Source: Geotalea sp. SG265 (lineage in GTDB: Bacteria; Desulfobacterota; Desulfuromonadia; Geobacterales; Geobacteraceae). Taken from it: DNA of 64,000 nucleotides. The notes beneath the pieces are model-generated. The model was not told the origin of the DNA, did not search any database, and was given only the letters and a program-made list of their open reading frames with translations. How positions within the stretch are numbered: the first letter of the stretch is position 1; every line of letters begins with the position of its first letter. The DNA lies in NCBI RefSeq assembly GCF_022808985.1, contig NZ_JAKZFT010000015.1, positions 16,694 to 80,693 on the forward strand, written 5' to 3'. The position numbers were made by a program, and so were the translations under genes. Below, in pieces: positions 25,386 through 33,595 of the stretch.

Positions 25386-27134
25386 ATGAAACAAGCACGA
25401 CCCGGCTTGATTGGAGTGATTCTTTTATTCATTGCTATGACAACTCTTCTAACGGCAGGATGCGGTGGCGGCGGAGGGGGAGGAGCAGCAGCGCCGAGCG
25501 GTACCGCCAGCATCCATATAACGGATGCGCCCGACCTCAATTACGACCATGTCTGGATTACGGTAACGGAGGCGTGGTTCCACAAGCTCGATACTGACGA
25601 CCTCACCGATACCGGCTGGATCAAGTTTCCGCTGGCAACACCGCGAACCATCGACCTCGCTTCCCTCAGTGCCGGGCAAACCCAGGAGGTCTGGAGCGGA
25701 CTGAAGCTCCCGGCAGGGAAATACGGACAGATCAGGGTTTTTCTCGCCCCCACCGAGGGGCCGGCAAAGGGTTCCCTGCCCAGCGGCGTCACCTTCAACA
25801 ACGAGGTGGATTTTACTGACGGCACCGGCAGCCATAAGGCACCCTTGCGCATTCCATCCCCCGCCCAGGGGATAAAGGTCGTGCCGGAGACCCCCATCGT
25901 CGTCACCAGCGGCGATCTGAAACTGGCCCTCGACTTTAACGTTGGCGAGGATGTGGTGGAGATCTTCCGCCAGGGGCAGATGTCCTCGGCCCAGAATCTG
26001 GCCGCCGTTCCCACCAGGGCCAAGGAATTCATCCTCAAGGCACGCCTGCGGTATTTCGACATGAACAGCGCCGGAGCGCTCACCGGCACCGTCGCGCCGC
26101 CGGCAACGGCTTTCGGCAATGCCAGCAGCGCCTTCCGTAACATCAGCGGCGCCTTCACAAACCTGAGCAGCTCCTTCCGTACCGCCTTCAAGAACTACAC
26201 GGGCAAAAACTTCACCGTCAAGGCAGAGCAGGTCAATCCGGTCACCTCCCTGCGCCAGGCCCGTCGTTCGACGACCATCGACAACAGGGGCAGGTTCACC
26301 CTTTATCCGCTGCCAGTCTTCGGCACCGCCACCACCGCCACCTATGACTTGGTCATCAGGGGACGCAACGTGGAGACGATCGTCATCAATGGGGTGAAAG
26401 TCCATAAGGGAAGCTCCCCTGACAAATCCACCGCCATCAGCAACCGGCCCATCCGGCTCACCACCGGCAGCGAATATGCGGTCAACGTCAATGCCAAACC
26501 GGCAGGGGCCGCCGTCACCTTCTACCAGACCCTGCCCACGGACCCGGTACCCTATGAAATACGCTTCCGGCACATCGATCCCTTCAGCACCACCGGCAGC
26601 TTCAGCACTCCAATCGAGCTGTCGTCGGGCCCGCTCCATGTCGGGGCATTCAGTAACGGCGGGCCGATCACCCTGACCTCCGTTACCCCGACTGAGGGAC
26701 AGGGAGTCTTCTTTGCCATCGCCACCGCCGAGCTGTTCAATCCCAGCCCGAGGACCAGCGTCAGCTCCCTGACGCCGCTTATCGCCTTCAGTCCCCTGGC
26801 CATCTCGGCGCCTGCCGAAGCCAGGACCATCAGCGGCAAGATCACCGTCAAGGATGCCGGGCTCGACCAAGGGATCATGCTCATCACCCACGGAGGCACC
26901 CTCGTTGATACTCTGGATCTGAGCGACAAGGTCAAGGTGGGGGACAATCCCTACACCACCGGCAAACTGCCCGGCGGAACCACCGCTGCACCGCTGTCCG
27001 GTGCGTTGTATGACCTGTTCGTTCTGGGATGGAGCGCCGCCCAGCCCGACAAGACCACGGAGACCGGCAGCGCGGCCGGCGTCAACCTGAAGACGGACAA
27101 CGGTACCGCCAACATAACCATGTCGAAACTGTGA
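25386..27134 (+). CDS. DUF4382 surface lipoprotein with short internal repeats
   Basis: A 582-residue exported lipoprotein (lipobox TAGC followed by a Gly stretch). Residues ~38-205 form a DUF4382 domain (IHITDAPDLNYDHVWITV; LPAGKYGQIRVFL). A run of 7-residue units around residues 240-262 reads AFGNASS, AFRNISG, AFTNLSS, SFRTAFK and is encoded by diverged 21-bp DNA repeats. The C-terminal half holds beta-sandwich-like segments (carboxypeptidase-regulatory style). Probably a large outer-surface lipoprotein; ligand unknown. Confidence 0.85.
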   Translation: MKQARPGLIGVILLFIAMTTLLTAGCGGGGGGGAAAPSGTASIHITDAPDLNYDHVWITVTEAWFHKLDTDDLTDTGWIKFPLATPRTIDLASLSAGQTQEVWSGLKLPAGKYGQIRVFLAPTEGPAKGSLPSGVTFNNEVDFTDGTGSHKAPLRIPSPAQGIKVVPETPIVVTSGDLKLALDFNVGEDVVEIFRQGQMSSAQNLAAVPTRAKEFILKARLRYFDMNSAGALTGTVAPPATAFGNASSAFRNISGAFTNLSSSFRTAFKNYTGKNFTVKAEQVNPVTSLRQARRSTTIDNRGRFTLYPLPVFGTATTATYDLVIRGRNVETIVINGVKVHKGSSPDKSTAISNRPIRLTTGSEYAVNVNAKPAGAAVTFYQTLPTDPVPYEIRFRHIDPFSTTGSFSTPIELSSGPLHVGAFSNGGPITLTSVTPTEGQGVFFAIATAELFNPSPRTSVSSLTPLIAFSPLAISAPAEARTISGKITVKDAGLDQGIMLITHGGTLVDTLDLSDKVKVGDNPYTTGKLPGGTTAAPLSGALYDLFVLGWSAAQPDKTTETGSAAGVNLKTDNGTANITMSKL

Positions 27135-27244
27135 TGAGCCCGTGGGAGAAGGAGCACTGCTCCTTCTCCCGCCGCGGTCATTCCAGGCGCTACGGCACGG
27201 GCTGCCGCATGCACACCACCGAACACCGGTACAAGGAGGAAAAA

Positions 27245-27751
27245 ATGGCCAGAAAACAGAGCTCCGAAACCGACGTATTCCAGATCCTTCGCACCGACCA
27301 CCAGGAAGTTACCAAGCTCATGGATCAACTCAAGCAGGCCGGGGGACAGCAGAAGCAGCAGCTGTTCGCCCAGCTGCAGGAAGAACTCAATACCCACATG
27401 AACCTGGAAGAGCGGTTCTTTTATCCGAAACTGGAGGAAATCGAAGACCTGGCCGACCTGGTCCAGGATTCCTACGCTGATCATGACGACATCAGGCAGA
27501 TACTGCAGCAGATGAACGAGCAGGATTTCGATTCTGACGAGTGGCAGGCCAACTGCGAAGCGCTGGAGGACACCAAGGACGACCACGTGGATGTGGAGGA
27601 GGAGGAAATCTTTCCCCAGGCCATGGAACTGGTGGACGGCAATGTCCTCAGCCAGATCGGTGAGCAGATTGCCGCTGAGAAGGGAAAAACTGCCGAGCCG
27701 GCTGCCGCCAAACCGAGGCCGCAGAAGCGACCCCCCAGGGCACATGCCTGA
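27245..27751 (+). CDS. Hemerythrin-like HHE-domain protein (paralogue)
   Basis: A 168-residue HHE-domain protein: DHQEVTKLMDQ, HMNLEERFFYPKLEEIED, YADHDDIRQ and DHVDVEEEEIFPQ supply the metal ligands. It resembles the 24854 gene in order of motifs, so the pair is a duplication separated by the DUF4382 gene. The C-terminus has a Pro/Ala/Lys-rich tail. GGAGGAAAAA precedes the start. Confidence 0.9.
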   Translation: MARKQSSETDVFQILRTDHQEVTKLMDQLKQAGGQQKQQLFAQLQEELNTHMNLEERFFYPKLEEIEDLADLVQDSYADHDDIRQILQQMNEQDFDSDEWQANCEALEDTKDDHVDVEEEEIFPQAMELVDGNVLSQIGEQIAAEKGKTAEPAAAKPRPQKRPPRAHA

Positions 27752-27799
27752 CCTTGCTGCCGGCACCCCAATCCATAACAGAGCCTAAGGAGGCAATTC

Positions 27800-28240
27800 A
27801 TGGATCGTGAAGAAATCCTCGACCAATTGGAAAAGCTGATCAAGCTGGATGTGGATGCCACCCATGCCTACGACCAGGCGATCAAGAACATGGAGCAGTC
27901 CATCGTCAGGGACAAGCTCATCTCCTTCCAGGGGGACCATCGCCGCCACATCGATGTCCTGTCGGAAAAGATGCGCGAGCTCCATGGCACACCTCCCGAC
28001 CTGACTGCCGATTTCAAAGGGTTCTTCATCAAGGGCTTCACCGCTCTGCGCAGCATGATGGGAGCCAAAGGGGCATTGCAGGCCATGGAGACCAACGAAA
28101 AGCTCACCACCTCCACCTACGAGAAGGCCAACGGCCTGGACTGGCCTGCCGACATTGCCGTGCTCGTCCGCGCGAACCTGGCCGACGAGCAACGCCACCT
28201 GTCTTTCATCAGGGAGGCACTGGCGGGCAGCCACGTCTGA
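27800..28240 (+). CDS. DUF2383 / PA2169-type four-helix ferritin-like protein
   Basis: A 146-residue four-helix bundle. DATHAYDQAIKNM, FQGDHRRHIDVLSEKM and LADEQRHLSFIREAL carry the Glu/Asp/His residues typical of the PA2169 ferritin-like family. Likely involved in metal or oxidative-stress handling. It ends the stress-type run of genes at a bidirectional terminator. Confidence 0.88.
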   Translation: MDREEILDQLEKLIKLDVDATHAYDQAIKNMEQSIVRDKLISFQGDHRRHIDVLSEKMRELHGTPPDLTADFKGFFIKGFTALRSMMGAKGALQAMETNEKLTTSTYEKANGLDWPADIAVLVRANLADEQRHLSFIREALAGSHV

Positions 28241-28259
28241 TACTGCCCATGGTGAAAAT

Positions 28260-28292
28260 AAAGGGCCTGAATCGTCAGATTCAGGCCCTTTG
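28260..28292. terminator. Bidirectional terminator
   Basis: AAGGGCCTGAATC and GATTCAGGCCCTT pair perfectly around GTCA, with A and T runs on the two sides, between convergent genes. Confidence 0.92.
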
Positions 28293-28315
28293 TTGTTTCG
28301 TCAGGAACTTCGGCA

Positions 28316-28594
28316 TCATTTGCTCTGCCGGCTCTGCTGCCCCTGTTGCTGGGAAGATTTGCTCCGCGAGGAGCCCTGATGTTCCTTGCCGTAGGCCTTC
28401 ATTACATCAGCCATGCTGCCGTACTGCCGCTCTTCGAAACCCTGGAGCTGACTGATGACTTCCTTGTCCGCATGCTCGTGTTGGGCATGCTTGATCAGGT
28501 CCTGCTTGCTGGCGGGAAAGTCGATCCCTTTCAGATGCTTGGTGACGTTTGCGGGTGATTGGCCCCCGCCTCGTCCCACGTTACCTGGAGTCAT
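28316..28594 (-). CDS. DUF2795 protein
   Basis: A 92-residue protein with the DUF2795 pattern: VTKHLKGIDFPASKQDLIKHA, seen as HLKGIDFPASKQDLI, and a GFEERQYGSMADVMKAY segment, then a Gln/Ser/Lys-rich tail. Found in general-stress groups; may bind DNA or RNA. Convergent with the ferritin-like gene. Confidence 0.85.
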   Translation of the reverse strand: MTPGNVGRGGGQSPANVTKHLKGIDFPASKQDLIKHAQHEHADKEVISQLQGFEERQYGSMADVMKAYGKEHQGSSRSKSSQQQGQQSRQSK

Positions 28595-28707
28595 AGTTTA
28601 CCTCCTTTCGCAGATGGTTGCAGCCTTAACGGCTACTAAAAGTCTAGCACCTGCAGCAGGGGTGACAAGCCGTTTTGCCGCAAAAAGCCCGGTCAAAAGG
28701 GAATCCA

Positions 28708-28742
28708 CAAAAAAATGCGGCAGCATGTCTGCTGCCGCACTG
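28708..28742 (-). terminator. tupC terminator
   Basis: On the minus strand, TGCGGCAGCA and TGCTGCCGCA pair and seven T residues follow. The rest of 28595-28794 has no visible gene. Confidence 0.88.
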
Positions 28743-28794
28743 ACTACCGGAAAGGGCAACGCCGCAGATGGAGCTTCTTCATCTGCGGAAGCCG

Positions 28795-29505
28795 TCAGAG
28801 CTGAAGCGCCGGCCTCGGCATCTGGTGGCACAGAAAGGTCGCCTCGCCACCGGGGGGAGATTCGATGCGTCCCCCTTGCAGCCGAATCGGCGTGCAGGGA
28901 AGCCGTTCCCCCTGATCGGGGTCGTGGGAGGACATGACCACCGTCGTGCCGTTGGACGGCAGGGCTGCAATGACCTCTTCAAGGACTCGGGCGCTCTCCT
29001 TGTCCACGTTTGCCAGGGGTTCGTCCAAGAGCAGGAGCTTCGGCCGGACAGCCAGAGCCCTGGCCATGGCGACCCGCTGTGCCTCCCCACCCGAAAGCTC
29101 GGTGTTTTTCCGCCGCTGGAATCCGTCGAGGCCCACAGTCGCCAGCGCCTCTGCTACCTTCTGCTGTGCCGATGTCCCGGTAATGCCGCGCAAGCTCAAT
29201 CCATAAGCAACATTGTCGGCGACGCTGCCGCGAAACAGATAAGGCGACTGGTGAAGCAAAGTCACCTGCCTGCGCAGTCTGGTCAATGGCCCCTGCCATT
29301 TGACCTGCTCGCCGGCAAAGAACACTTCGCCCCGGTCCGGACGGAGGAGGAGACCGAGGATATTCAGCAGAGTGCTCTTGCCAGAACCATTGGGACCAGT
29401 CAGGAGATAGAGCTCCCCTTCCCGGATGACCAGGCGGCTCAGCTCAAGTGCCAAGGTGTTTCCATACCGCTTTGCGATTGCCCTCAGTTCGACGAGGTTT
29501 TGCAT
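28795..29505 (-). CDS. tupC: Tungstate-type ABC transporter ATPase
   Basis: A 236-residue ABC ATPase: Walker A GPNGSGKST, signature LSGGEAQR, Walker B LLLLDEPLA and switch His in SSHD. Its size and short form match tungstate/phosphate-type import ATPases. It starts 25 bp after the TupA-like binding-protein gene. No permease gene lies between or around them, so the membrane subunit must be encoded elsewhere if the system works. A C-terminal CHQMP segment has no known role. Confidence 0.85.
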   Translation of the reverse strand: MQNLVELRAIAKRYGNTLALELSRLVIREGELYLLTGPNGSGKSTLLNILGLLLRPDRGEVFFAGEQVKWQGPLTRLRRQVTLLHQSPYLFRGSVADNVAYGLSLRGITGTSAQQKVAEALATVGLDGFQRRKNTELSGGEAQRVAMARALAVRPKLLLLDEPLANVDKESARVLEEVIAALPSNGTTVVMSSHDPDQGERLPCTPIRLQGGRIESPPGGEATFLCHQMPRPALQL

Positions 29506-29530
29506 AGATCTGCCCTGTTTAAATATACTT

Positions 29531-30343
29531 TTACTTTTTCCCGTAGGTGAAAAAAACCGGTTCACCATGGGCCTTGTAGCCGGCAATGATCTTTTGCCCT
29601 TCCGGTCCGGTCACGTAATCGATGAATTTCATGGCCAGGTCGTACTTCACATGGGGATGCTTCTTCGGATTGACGGCAATGACCCCGTAAGGATTGAAAA
29701 GTCCCTTCTCCCCCTGGAAGAGAATCGCCAGGTCGGTTTTCTTTTCCTTGAAGGCGTTATAGGTCCCCCGGTCCGCCAGTGTGTAGCCCCTGCGCTCGGT
29801 GGCCATGGTGATGACCGGTCCCATACCCTGGCCCGACTCCACGTACCAAGCACCTTTCGGCACGATTCCCGCCGCCTGCCAGAGTTCCTTTTCCTTAATA
29901 TGGGTCCCGGACTTGTCGCCACGGGAAACGAAGGTCGCCCCCTTGGCAGCGATCATCTTCAGCGCCTCAGCGGCGCTCTTCGCTTTTGCTATCCCGGCCG
30001 GATCGTTTTTCGGGCCAATGATGACGAAATCGTTGTACATGACGTCGCGGCGGTTGACGCCGAAACCGTCGGCAACGAATTTATCCTCCAGCTTTCGGGC
30101 ATGGACGAAGACCACGTCCACATCCCCCATCTCCCCCAGTTTGAGGGACTGGCCGGTGCCGACGGCAATGACGTCCACCTTGCAGTTGTTTTTCTTTTCG
30201 AAGGGGGGAAGCAGCACCTTCAGGAGCCCCGAATCCTGGGTGGAGGTGGTGGTGGACATCTTCAGCCGCTCTTCGGCAGAGGCTGAAACGCAGAACACCG
30301 CGAGAGCGGCTACTGCAAGCAGGAGTATGCGCCACTGTTTCAT
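29531..30343 (-). CDS. tupA: Tungstate-binding periplasmic protein
   Basis: A 270-residue exported binding protein. After the signal peptide (VSASAEE) comes the TupA hallmark MSTTTSTQDSGLL. Other typical parts are VFVHARKLEDKFV, NDFVIIGPKNDPAGI, FVSRGDKSGTHIKE and YTLADRGTY. TupA binds tungstate over molybdate. The start at 30343 has AAAAGGAG upstream. Located between the porin and tupC genes. Confidence 0.92.
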   Translation of the reverse strand: MKQWRILLLAVAALAVFCVSASAEERLKMSTTTSTQDSGLLKVLLPPFEKKNNCKVDVIAVGTGQSLKLGEMGDVDVVFVHARKLEDKFVADGFGVNRRDVMYNDFVIIGPKNDPAGIAKAKSAAEALKMIAAKGATFVSRGDKSGTHIKEKELWQAAGIVPKGAWYVESGQGMGPVITMATERRGYTLADRGTYNAFKEKKTDLAILFQGEKGLFNPYGVIAVNPKKHPHVKYDLAMKFIDYVTGPEGQKIIAGYKAHGEPVFFTYGKK

Positions 30344-30454
30344 TGTCTTCTCCTTTTCAAGATAAAGCATTTCTTTCTGTAGATTGGAGGTCTTTTTTCG
30401 GATTAACAGGCTCCGGGGCCGGGAAGCATTCTCCCCAGCCCCAACCTCAATGGA

Positions 30455-31696
30455 TTAAAAGATCACCTGTGCCTGCAGGCGATAGATCAAATCGTCGGTT
30501 TTCCCTCTGCCTTGATCGTGGCTGTTGGTCACATCCCCCTGCAACTTCAGGTTATGCTTGCTGAAGTAGTAGGAAACGGCACCCTGGGTGTCAACCTGCT
30601 GGTCGTTGGCCTTGTCCCGGTTGGGATCGACGAAGGAGTAGCGGAATGCCACTTCCAGCTTCTTTGGAATGATACAGTAGCCTGCCTGGGCGTAGAAGCC
30701 GTGGGCACGCAGGGTCTTGTCGCTGGTTCGGCCGTCCGCTTGGCCAAGCAGGTATTCTCCCTGCACCGAAGCACCGAGCCATTTGAAGGCCGCATCCACG
30801 CCGTAGCCGTTGATGTCGATCTTCTCGCCGGTGGCAAAGGTGCTGATTCCTTTGCCAAGCCAGCCGGTAGAACCGGCCAGAGTGACGTTGTTGCTCTCGA
30901 GGGCGGTCGCCGACGTCTTCTGCAAGGCGTTGCGGTAGTAGTTGGCACCAACGGAAAGGAGCGGTTTTTCACTCTGATCCAGGTCACTCTCGGAATAGGC
31001 CATCTTACCGAAGGGATTGACGGTGATCCGGGCTGCATAGGCGTTGTCGTTGGAGGAGCGGAAGGTACTCTGGCCGCCGCCGCCGTAAAAGCCCATTTCA
31101 TAAGTGGCGATGCCGCCGGCAATGTCGCCGTTCAGCTTCACACCGGCGTCATAGCCGGGGCGGAACATGTCCGAGGCGGTGGAACGGTCGACAAATTGCT
31201 GTCCTCCCGAAGAGTTTAGCCATTGCCTGCCGAAGGGTACCTTGGTCTGCCCGACCAGGATCTGGGCTTCATCCATGAGCCGGTAGTTGAAGTAGGCATG
31301 CTCCAGAAGCTTTGAGGAGCTCCCCTGGGTAAAATCCACCTGGAGCAGGTAGGTGAGGTCCTTGGAGTAGGCATAGCCGTTCAGCCAGAACTTCATCCGT
31401 TTGACCTCGAATTTGTCCGAATCTCTCGTCGCCCCCTTATCATCGGCATCGGTGAAGGTAAAACGGGTCTGGAGCCTGCCACCCAAAGTCGTCTGGAATT
31501 TTCCATCGGCAGAGGTCAAGGTAAATCCCTTGCCAAGCTTGTAGTCCAGGGGTTTGCTCTTGGTGACTTCCCTATAGTCCTCTTCGGTGATCACCCCTTT
31601 TTCTTTGAGCACATCCTCAAGGGTCTTGGCGTGAACACCCGTGATGAACACCAAGCCAATTGCCACCACTGTTGCTGCCATGCTGCGTTTCTTCAT
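30455..31696 (-). CDS. Phosphate-selective porin O/P-family outer-membrane protein
   Basis: A 413-residue exported beta-barrel (signal GVHAKT). It belongs to the porin O and P family, anion-selective outer-membrane channels: LGGRLQTRFTF, NGYAYSKDLTYLLQVDF, FNYRLMDEAQILVGQTKVPFG and the C-terminal YRLQAQVIF ending in an aromatic residue. Short N-terminal coiled region ITEEDYREVTK is typical of trimeric members. It precedes tupA and follows two riboswitches for the molybdenum/tungsten cofactor, so tungstate is the probable substrate (inference). Confidence 0.88.
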   Translation of the reverse strand: MKKRSMAATVVAIGLVFITGVHAKTLEDVLKEKGVITEEDYREVTKSKPLDYKLGKGFTLTSADGKFQTTLGGRLQTRFTFTDADDKGATRDSDKFEVKRMKFWLNGYAYSKDLTYLLQVDFTQGSSSKLLEHAYFNYRLMDEAQILVGQTKVPFGRQWLNSSGGQQFVDRSTASDMFRPGYDAGVKLNGDIAGGIATYEMGFYGGGGQSTFRSSNDNAYAARITVNPFGKMAYSESDLDQSEKPLLSVGANYYRNALQKTSATALESNNVTLAGSTGWLGKGISTFATGEKIDINGYGVDAAFKWLGASVQGEYLLGQADGRTSDKTLRAHGFYAQAGYCIIPKKLEVAFRYSFVDPNRDKANDQQVDTQGAVSYYFSKHNLKLQGDVTNSHDQGRGKTDDLIYRLQAQVIF

Positions 31697-31808
31697 CGTA
31701 TCCTCCTGTTCTCGTAATTACAGGGGGAAATCTTCCCCCAATTGCATCAAAGAGTCTTGCCGCAGATGGAAAGGCCCTTCAATACGGGAACAGGTTCCGG
31801 TACTTCGA

Positions 31809-31905
31809 GGCTCTCCTTTCCAAAAGGGAGGCGCCACCGTTTCCAGCGACACCCTAGCCGATCGCCATGGGAAAAGAGATCCTTTAGGCGATACGGCTCG
31901 GAGAG
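31809..31905 (-). promoter_or_regulatory. Molybdenum/tungsten-cofactor-type riboswitch, proximal of a tandem pair
   Basis: On the minus strand it begins CTCCGAGCCGTATCGCCTAA and continues through ATGGCGATCGGCTAGGGT to CGCTGGAAACGGTGGCG and CCTCCCTTTTGGAAAGGAG. These blocks are shared in order with 32003-32096 and 35661-35751, and they agree with my recollection of the Moco RNA motif. Position in front of tungstate uptake genes supports it. The output (a hairpin GGGGGAA/TTCCCCC before the start codon of the porin gene) may act at RNA or translation level. Confidence 0.75.
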
Positions 31906-31942
31906 ATGAAACTGCTTCTTCGGTTATGCTTTGCATGCGGGT

Positions 31943-31979
31943 GCAAAAAAGGGGCTTTCCCGAAAAAGAGAAGCCCCTG
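31943..31979 (-). terminator. Intrinsic terminator between the tandem riboswitches
   Basis: On the minus strand, GGGGCTT and AAGCCCC pair and six T residues follow. It lies directly after the distal riboswitch and before the proximal one. Confidence 0.85.
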
Positions 31980-32002
31980 GCCGCAATGGTAGCGGTACGA
32001 AA

Positions 32003-32096
32003 GGTTCTCCTTTTCAAAGGAAGGTTCTGCCGTTTCCAGCAGAGCCCAAAGGCCGGCCGCCCTGGGGAAATCCCTTTAGGCGGACAGGCTCGGAGA
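32003..32096 (-). promoter_or_regulatory. Molybdenum/tungsten-cofactor-type riboswitch, distal of a tandem pair
   Basis: Minus-strand blocks CTCCGAGCCTGTCCGCCTAA, GGGCGGCCGGCCTTTGGG, TGCTGGAAACGGCAGAACC and TTCCTTTGAAAAGGAG follow the same order as the other two copies; the paired arms differ in sequence but stay complementary (GTTCTGC/GCAGAAC). Transcribed first from the promoter near 32178, and followed by its own terminator. The stretch 31697-32233 holds no gene. Confidence 0.75.
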
Positions 32097-32157
32097 AAAA
32101 TCTGTTCTATTTTACAGCGACGAAAATGCCGACGCTTATTGTGGTAATATAGGTACC

Positions 32158-32178
32158 ATTATACCATTTTGCTGTCAA
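32158..32178 (-). promoter_or_regulatory. Promoter/operator region for the tungstate uptake genes
   Basis: On the minus strand TTGACA (32178-32173) is followed 9 bp later by TATAAT, too close for one promoter, and further on by TACCTATATT. An imperfect palindrome centred on GGTACC (GGTATAATGGTACC...ATTACC) overlaps, a possible operator. Confidence 0.4.
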
Positions 32179-32233
32179 GCATTAAAACAACGGTTTATTG
32201 TATACGATGAAGGATCAGGTATTTTCCCCTTAT

Positions 32234-32662
32234 TTATTGCTTCACAGCCAGGATGACACTTGATGCTTTGAAGACCGCCTGCACCTGGTCCCCTTCCTTG
32301 AGCTCCATTGCCGAAACACTTCCTTCAGTGATGATGGAAGTGATGGTCCCTTTCCCCCGCAGTTCCACCGTGATTTCCGCGTTGACGCTGCCATGCTTCA
32401 CCTTTCCGACGGTGCCGCTCAAGACATTCCGTGCGCTGAATTTCAAGCCGGTTTCACCTTTGGTAAGAATAACCAAAGGGGCCTTGACGAGGGCATAGGC
32501 CTCGACCCCTTCCTTGATTCCCAGATTTTCCAGGCTGTGATTGGTGATGACCGCCGCAATCTTCTCCCCACCGGCAAGGGTAAGGTCGACCTCGCTGTTG
32601 ATTGCCCCTTTTTCCACTGCTGTAACCTTGCCCGACAAAAGATTTCTCGCACTGATGTTCAT
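32234..32662 (-). CDS. Tandem Mop-domain molybdate/tungstate-binding protein
   Basis: A 142-residue cytoplasmic protein built from two Mop (TOBE) domains: MNISARNLLSGKVTAVEKG and FSARNVLSGTVGKVKHG start the two repeats. Such proteins store or buffer molybdate or tungstate as ring oligomers. The gene lies between the cofactor-related genes and the uptake operon. An inverted repeat overlaps its ribosome site (32675-32698). Confidence 0.92.
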   Translation of the reverse strand: MNISARNLLSGKVTAVEKGAINSEVDLTLAGGEKIAAVITNHSLENLGIKEGVEAYALVKAPLVILTKGETGLKFSARNVLSGTVGKVKHGSVNAEITVELRGKGTITSIITEGSVSAMELKEGDQVQAVFKASSVILAVKQ

Positions 32663-32674
32663 GGCTTAGTCCTC

Positions 32675-32698
32675 CTCAGAGTGAAATTCCACTCTGAG
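32675..32698 (-). promoter_or_regulatory. Perfect inverted repeat overlapping the Mop gene ribosome site
   Basis: CTCAGAGTG and CACTCTGAG flank six bases. On the minus strand the second arm runs into GAGGAGG, the ribosome site 9 nt before ATG 32662. Folding would hide the site; as DNA it could be an operator. Confidence 0.6.
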
Positions 32699-32745
32699 TA
32701 TCCCGCCATATCCCACAATGTCAACCCGGCTGCAAAGAGCTACAA

Positions 32746-33594
32746 TCAGGCAGCACGCACCAGTTCCGCCGGCGCTTCGTAGCTGACCTCGAAGATCTCC
32801 ATCTCCAGCAGATCGATACTCAGTTTGCGGTGGCGCAGCAGTTCTCCCTTGCCGAGGAGGATCTTGCAGACCTCAGCCACCTGCAGGCTCGCAACCACCG
32901 CCGGAGTGAAGGCAGGGTTGCCCAGCTGTTTTTCGATCCCCTTCCCTTCCACCCAGTTGCGGTAGGTGCGCTGGACGGTGGTGTCCCCCGGCAGCTGGGT
33001 GGCCACATGCCCGTACCAGCCCCCGATCGCCCCGTAGACCATGGGGATTTCCATTTCCGTGCACACGTCCGCCAGCTCGAGGCGGAAGCCGATGCTGTCC
33101 AGGGCATCGACCGCCACCGTCACCCTCTGCAGGAGTTGCTTGCCGTTGGCAGTGGTGAATGCCTCCTTGACCGCTTCGAGCGTTACCGCAGGATTGATCT
33201 CTGCAACGCGAGCCGCTGCAGCATCGACCTTGGCTTTGCCGAGGGAAGCTGGAGACGCCAGCAACTGCCGGTTCAGGTTGTGTTCCTCGAAGATGTCGGG
33301 ATCGATGGCGACGATTTGGCCGACTCCCAGCCGGGCCAGCTCCTCAATAATGTAGCCTCCCAGGCCGCCGCAGCCGATGACCGCCACCCGGCTCTTGAAA
33401 AGCTGCAACTGCTCGTCAATGGAAACAGTGGTGCGATTGCGCTGGTAGCGGGCCGGCAGCAGCCCCTTTTCCAGGATCAGGCTTTCCACCTGGTCATAGG
33501 TCAGGCCGAACTGCCGGACGGCTTCCGCCTGGGCAGGCCATGGCACCAGGTCACCTACCGCATTGCTCCACAGGTACTGCTGCACTGCATCCAT
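32746..33594 (-). CDS. MoeB/ThiF/HesA-family adenylyltransferase
   Basis: A 282-residue E1-like enzyme that adenylates the C-terminal Gly of a MoaD/ThiS-type sulfur carrier. The nucleotide-binding GCGGLGGYIIEEL lies at about residues 74-86, followed by DPDIFEEHNLNRQ with the catalytic Arg and Asp. An N-terminal ~65-residue extension is unusual. The zinc-binding cysteines of MoeB are not present, as in the HesA-like subgroup. Begins 1 base past the stop of the moaD-like gene, confirming a functional pair for tungsten/molybdenum cofactor assembly. Confidence 0.9.
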   Translation of the reverse strand: MDAVQQYLWSNAVGDLVPWPAQAEAVRQFGLTYDQVESLILEKGLLPARYQRNRTTVSIDEQLQLFKSRVAVIGCGGLGGYIIEELARLGVGQIVAIDPDIFEEHNLNRQLLASPASLGKAKVDAAAARVAEINPAVTLEAVKEAFTTANGKQLLQRVTVAVDALDSIGFRLELADVCTEMEIPMVYGAIGGWYGHVATQLPGDTTVQRTYRNWVEGKGIEKQLGNPAFTPAVVASLQVAEVCKILLGKGELLRHRKLSIDLLEMEIFEVSYEAPAELVRAA

Positions 33595-33595
33595 A

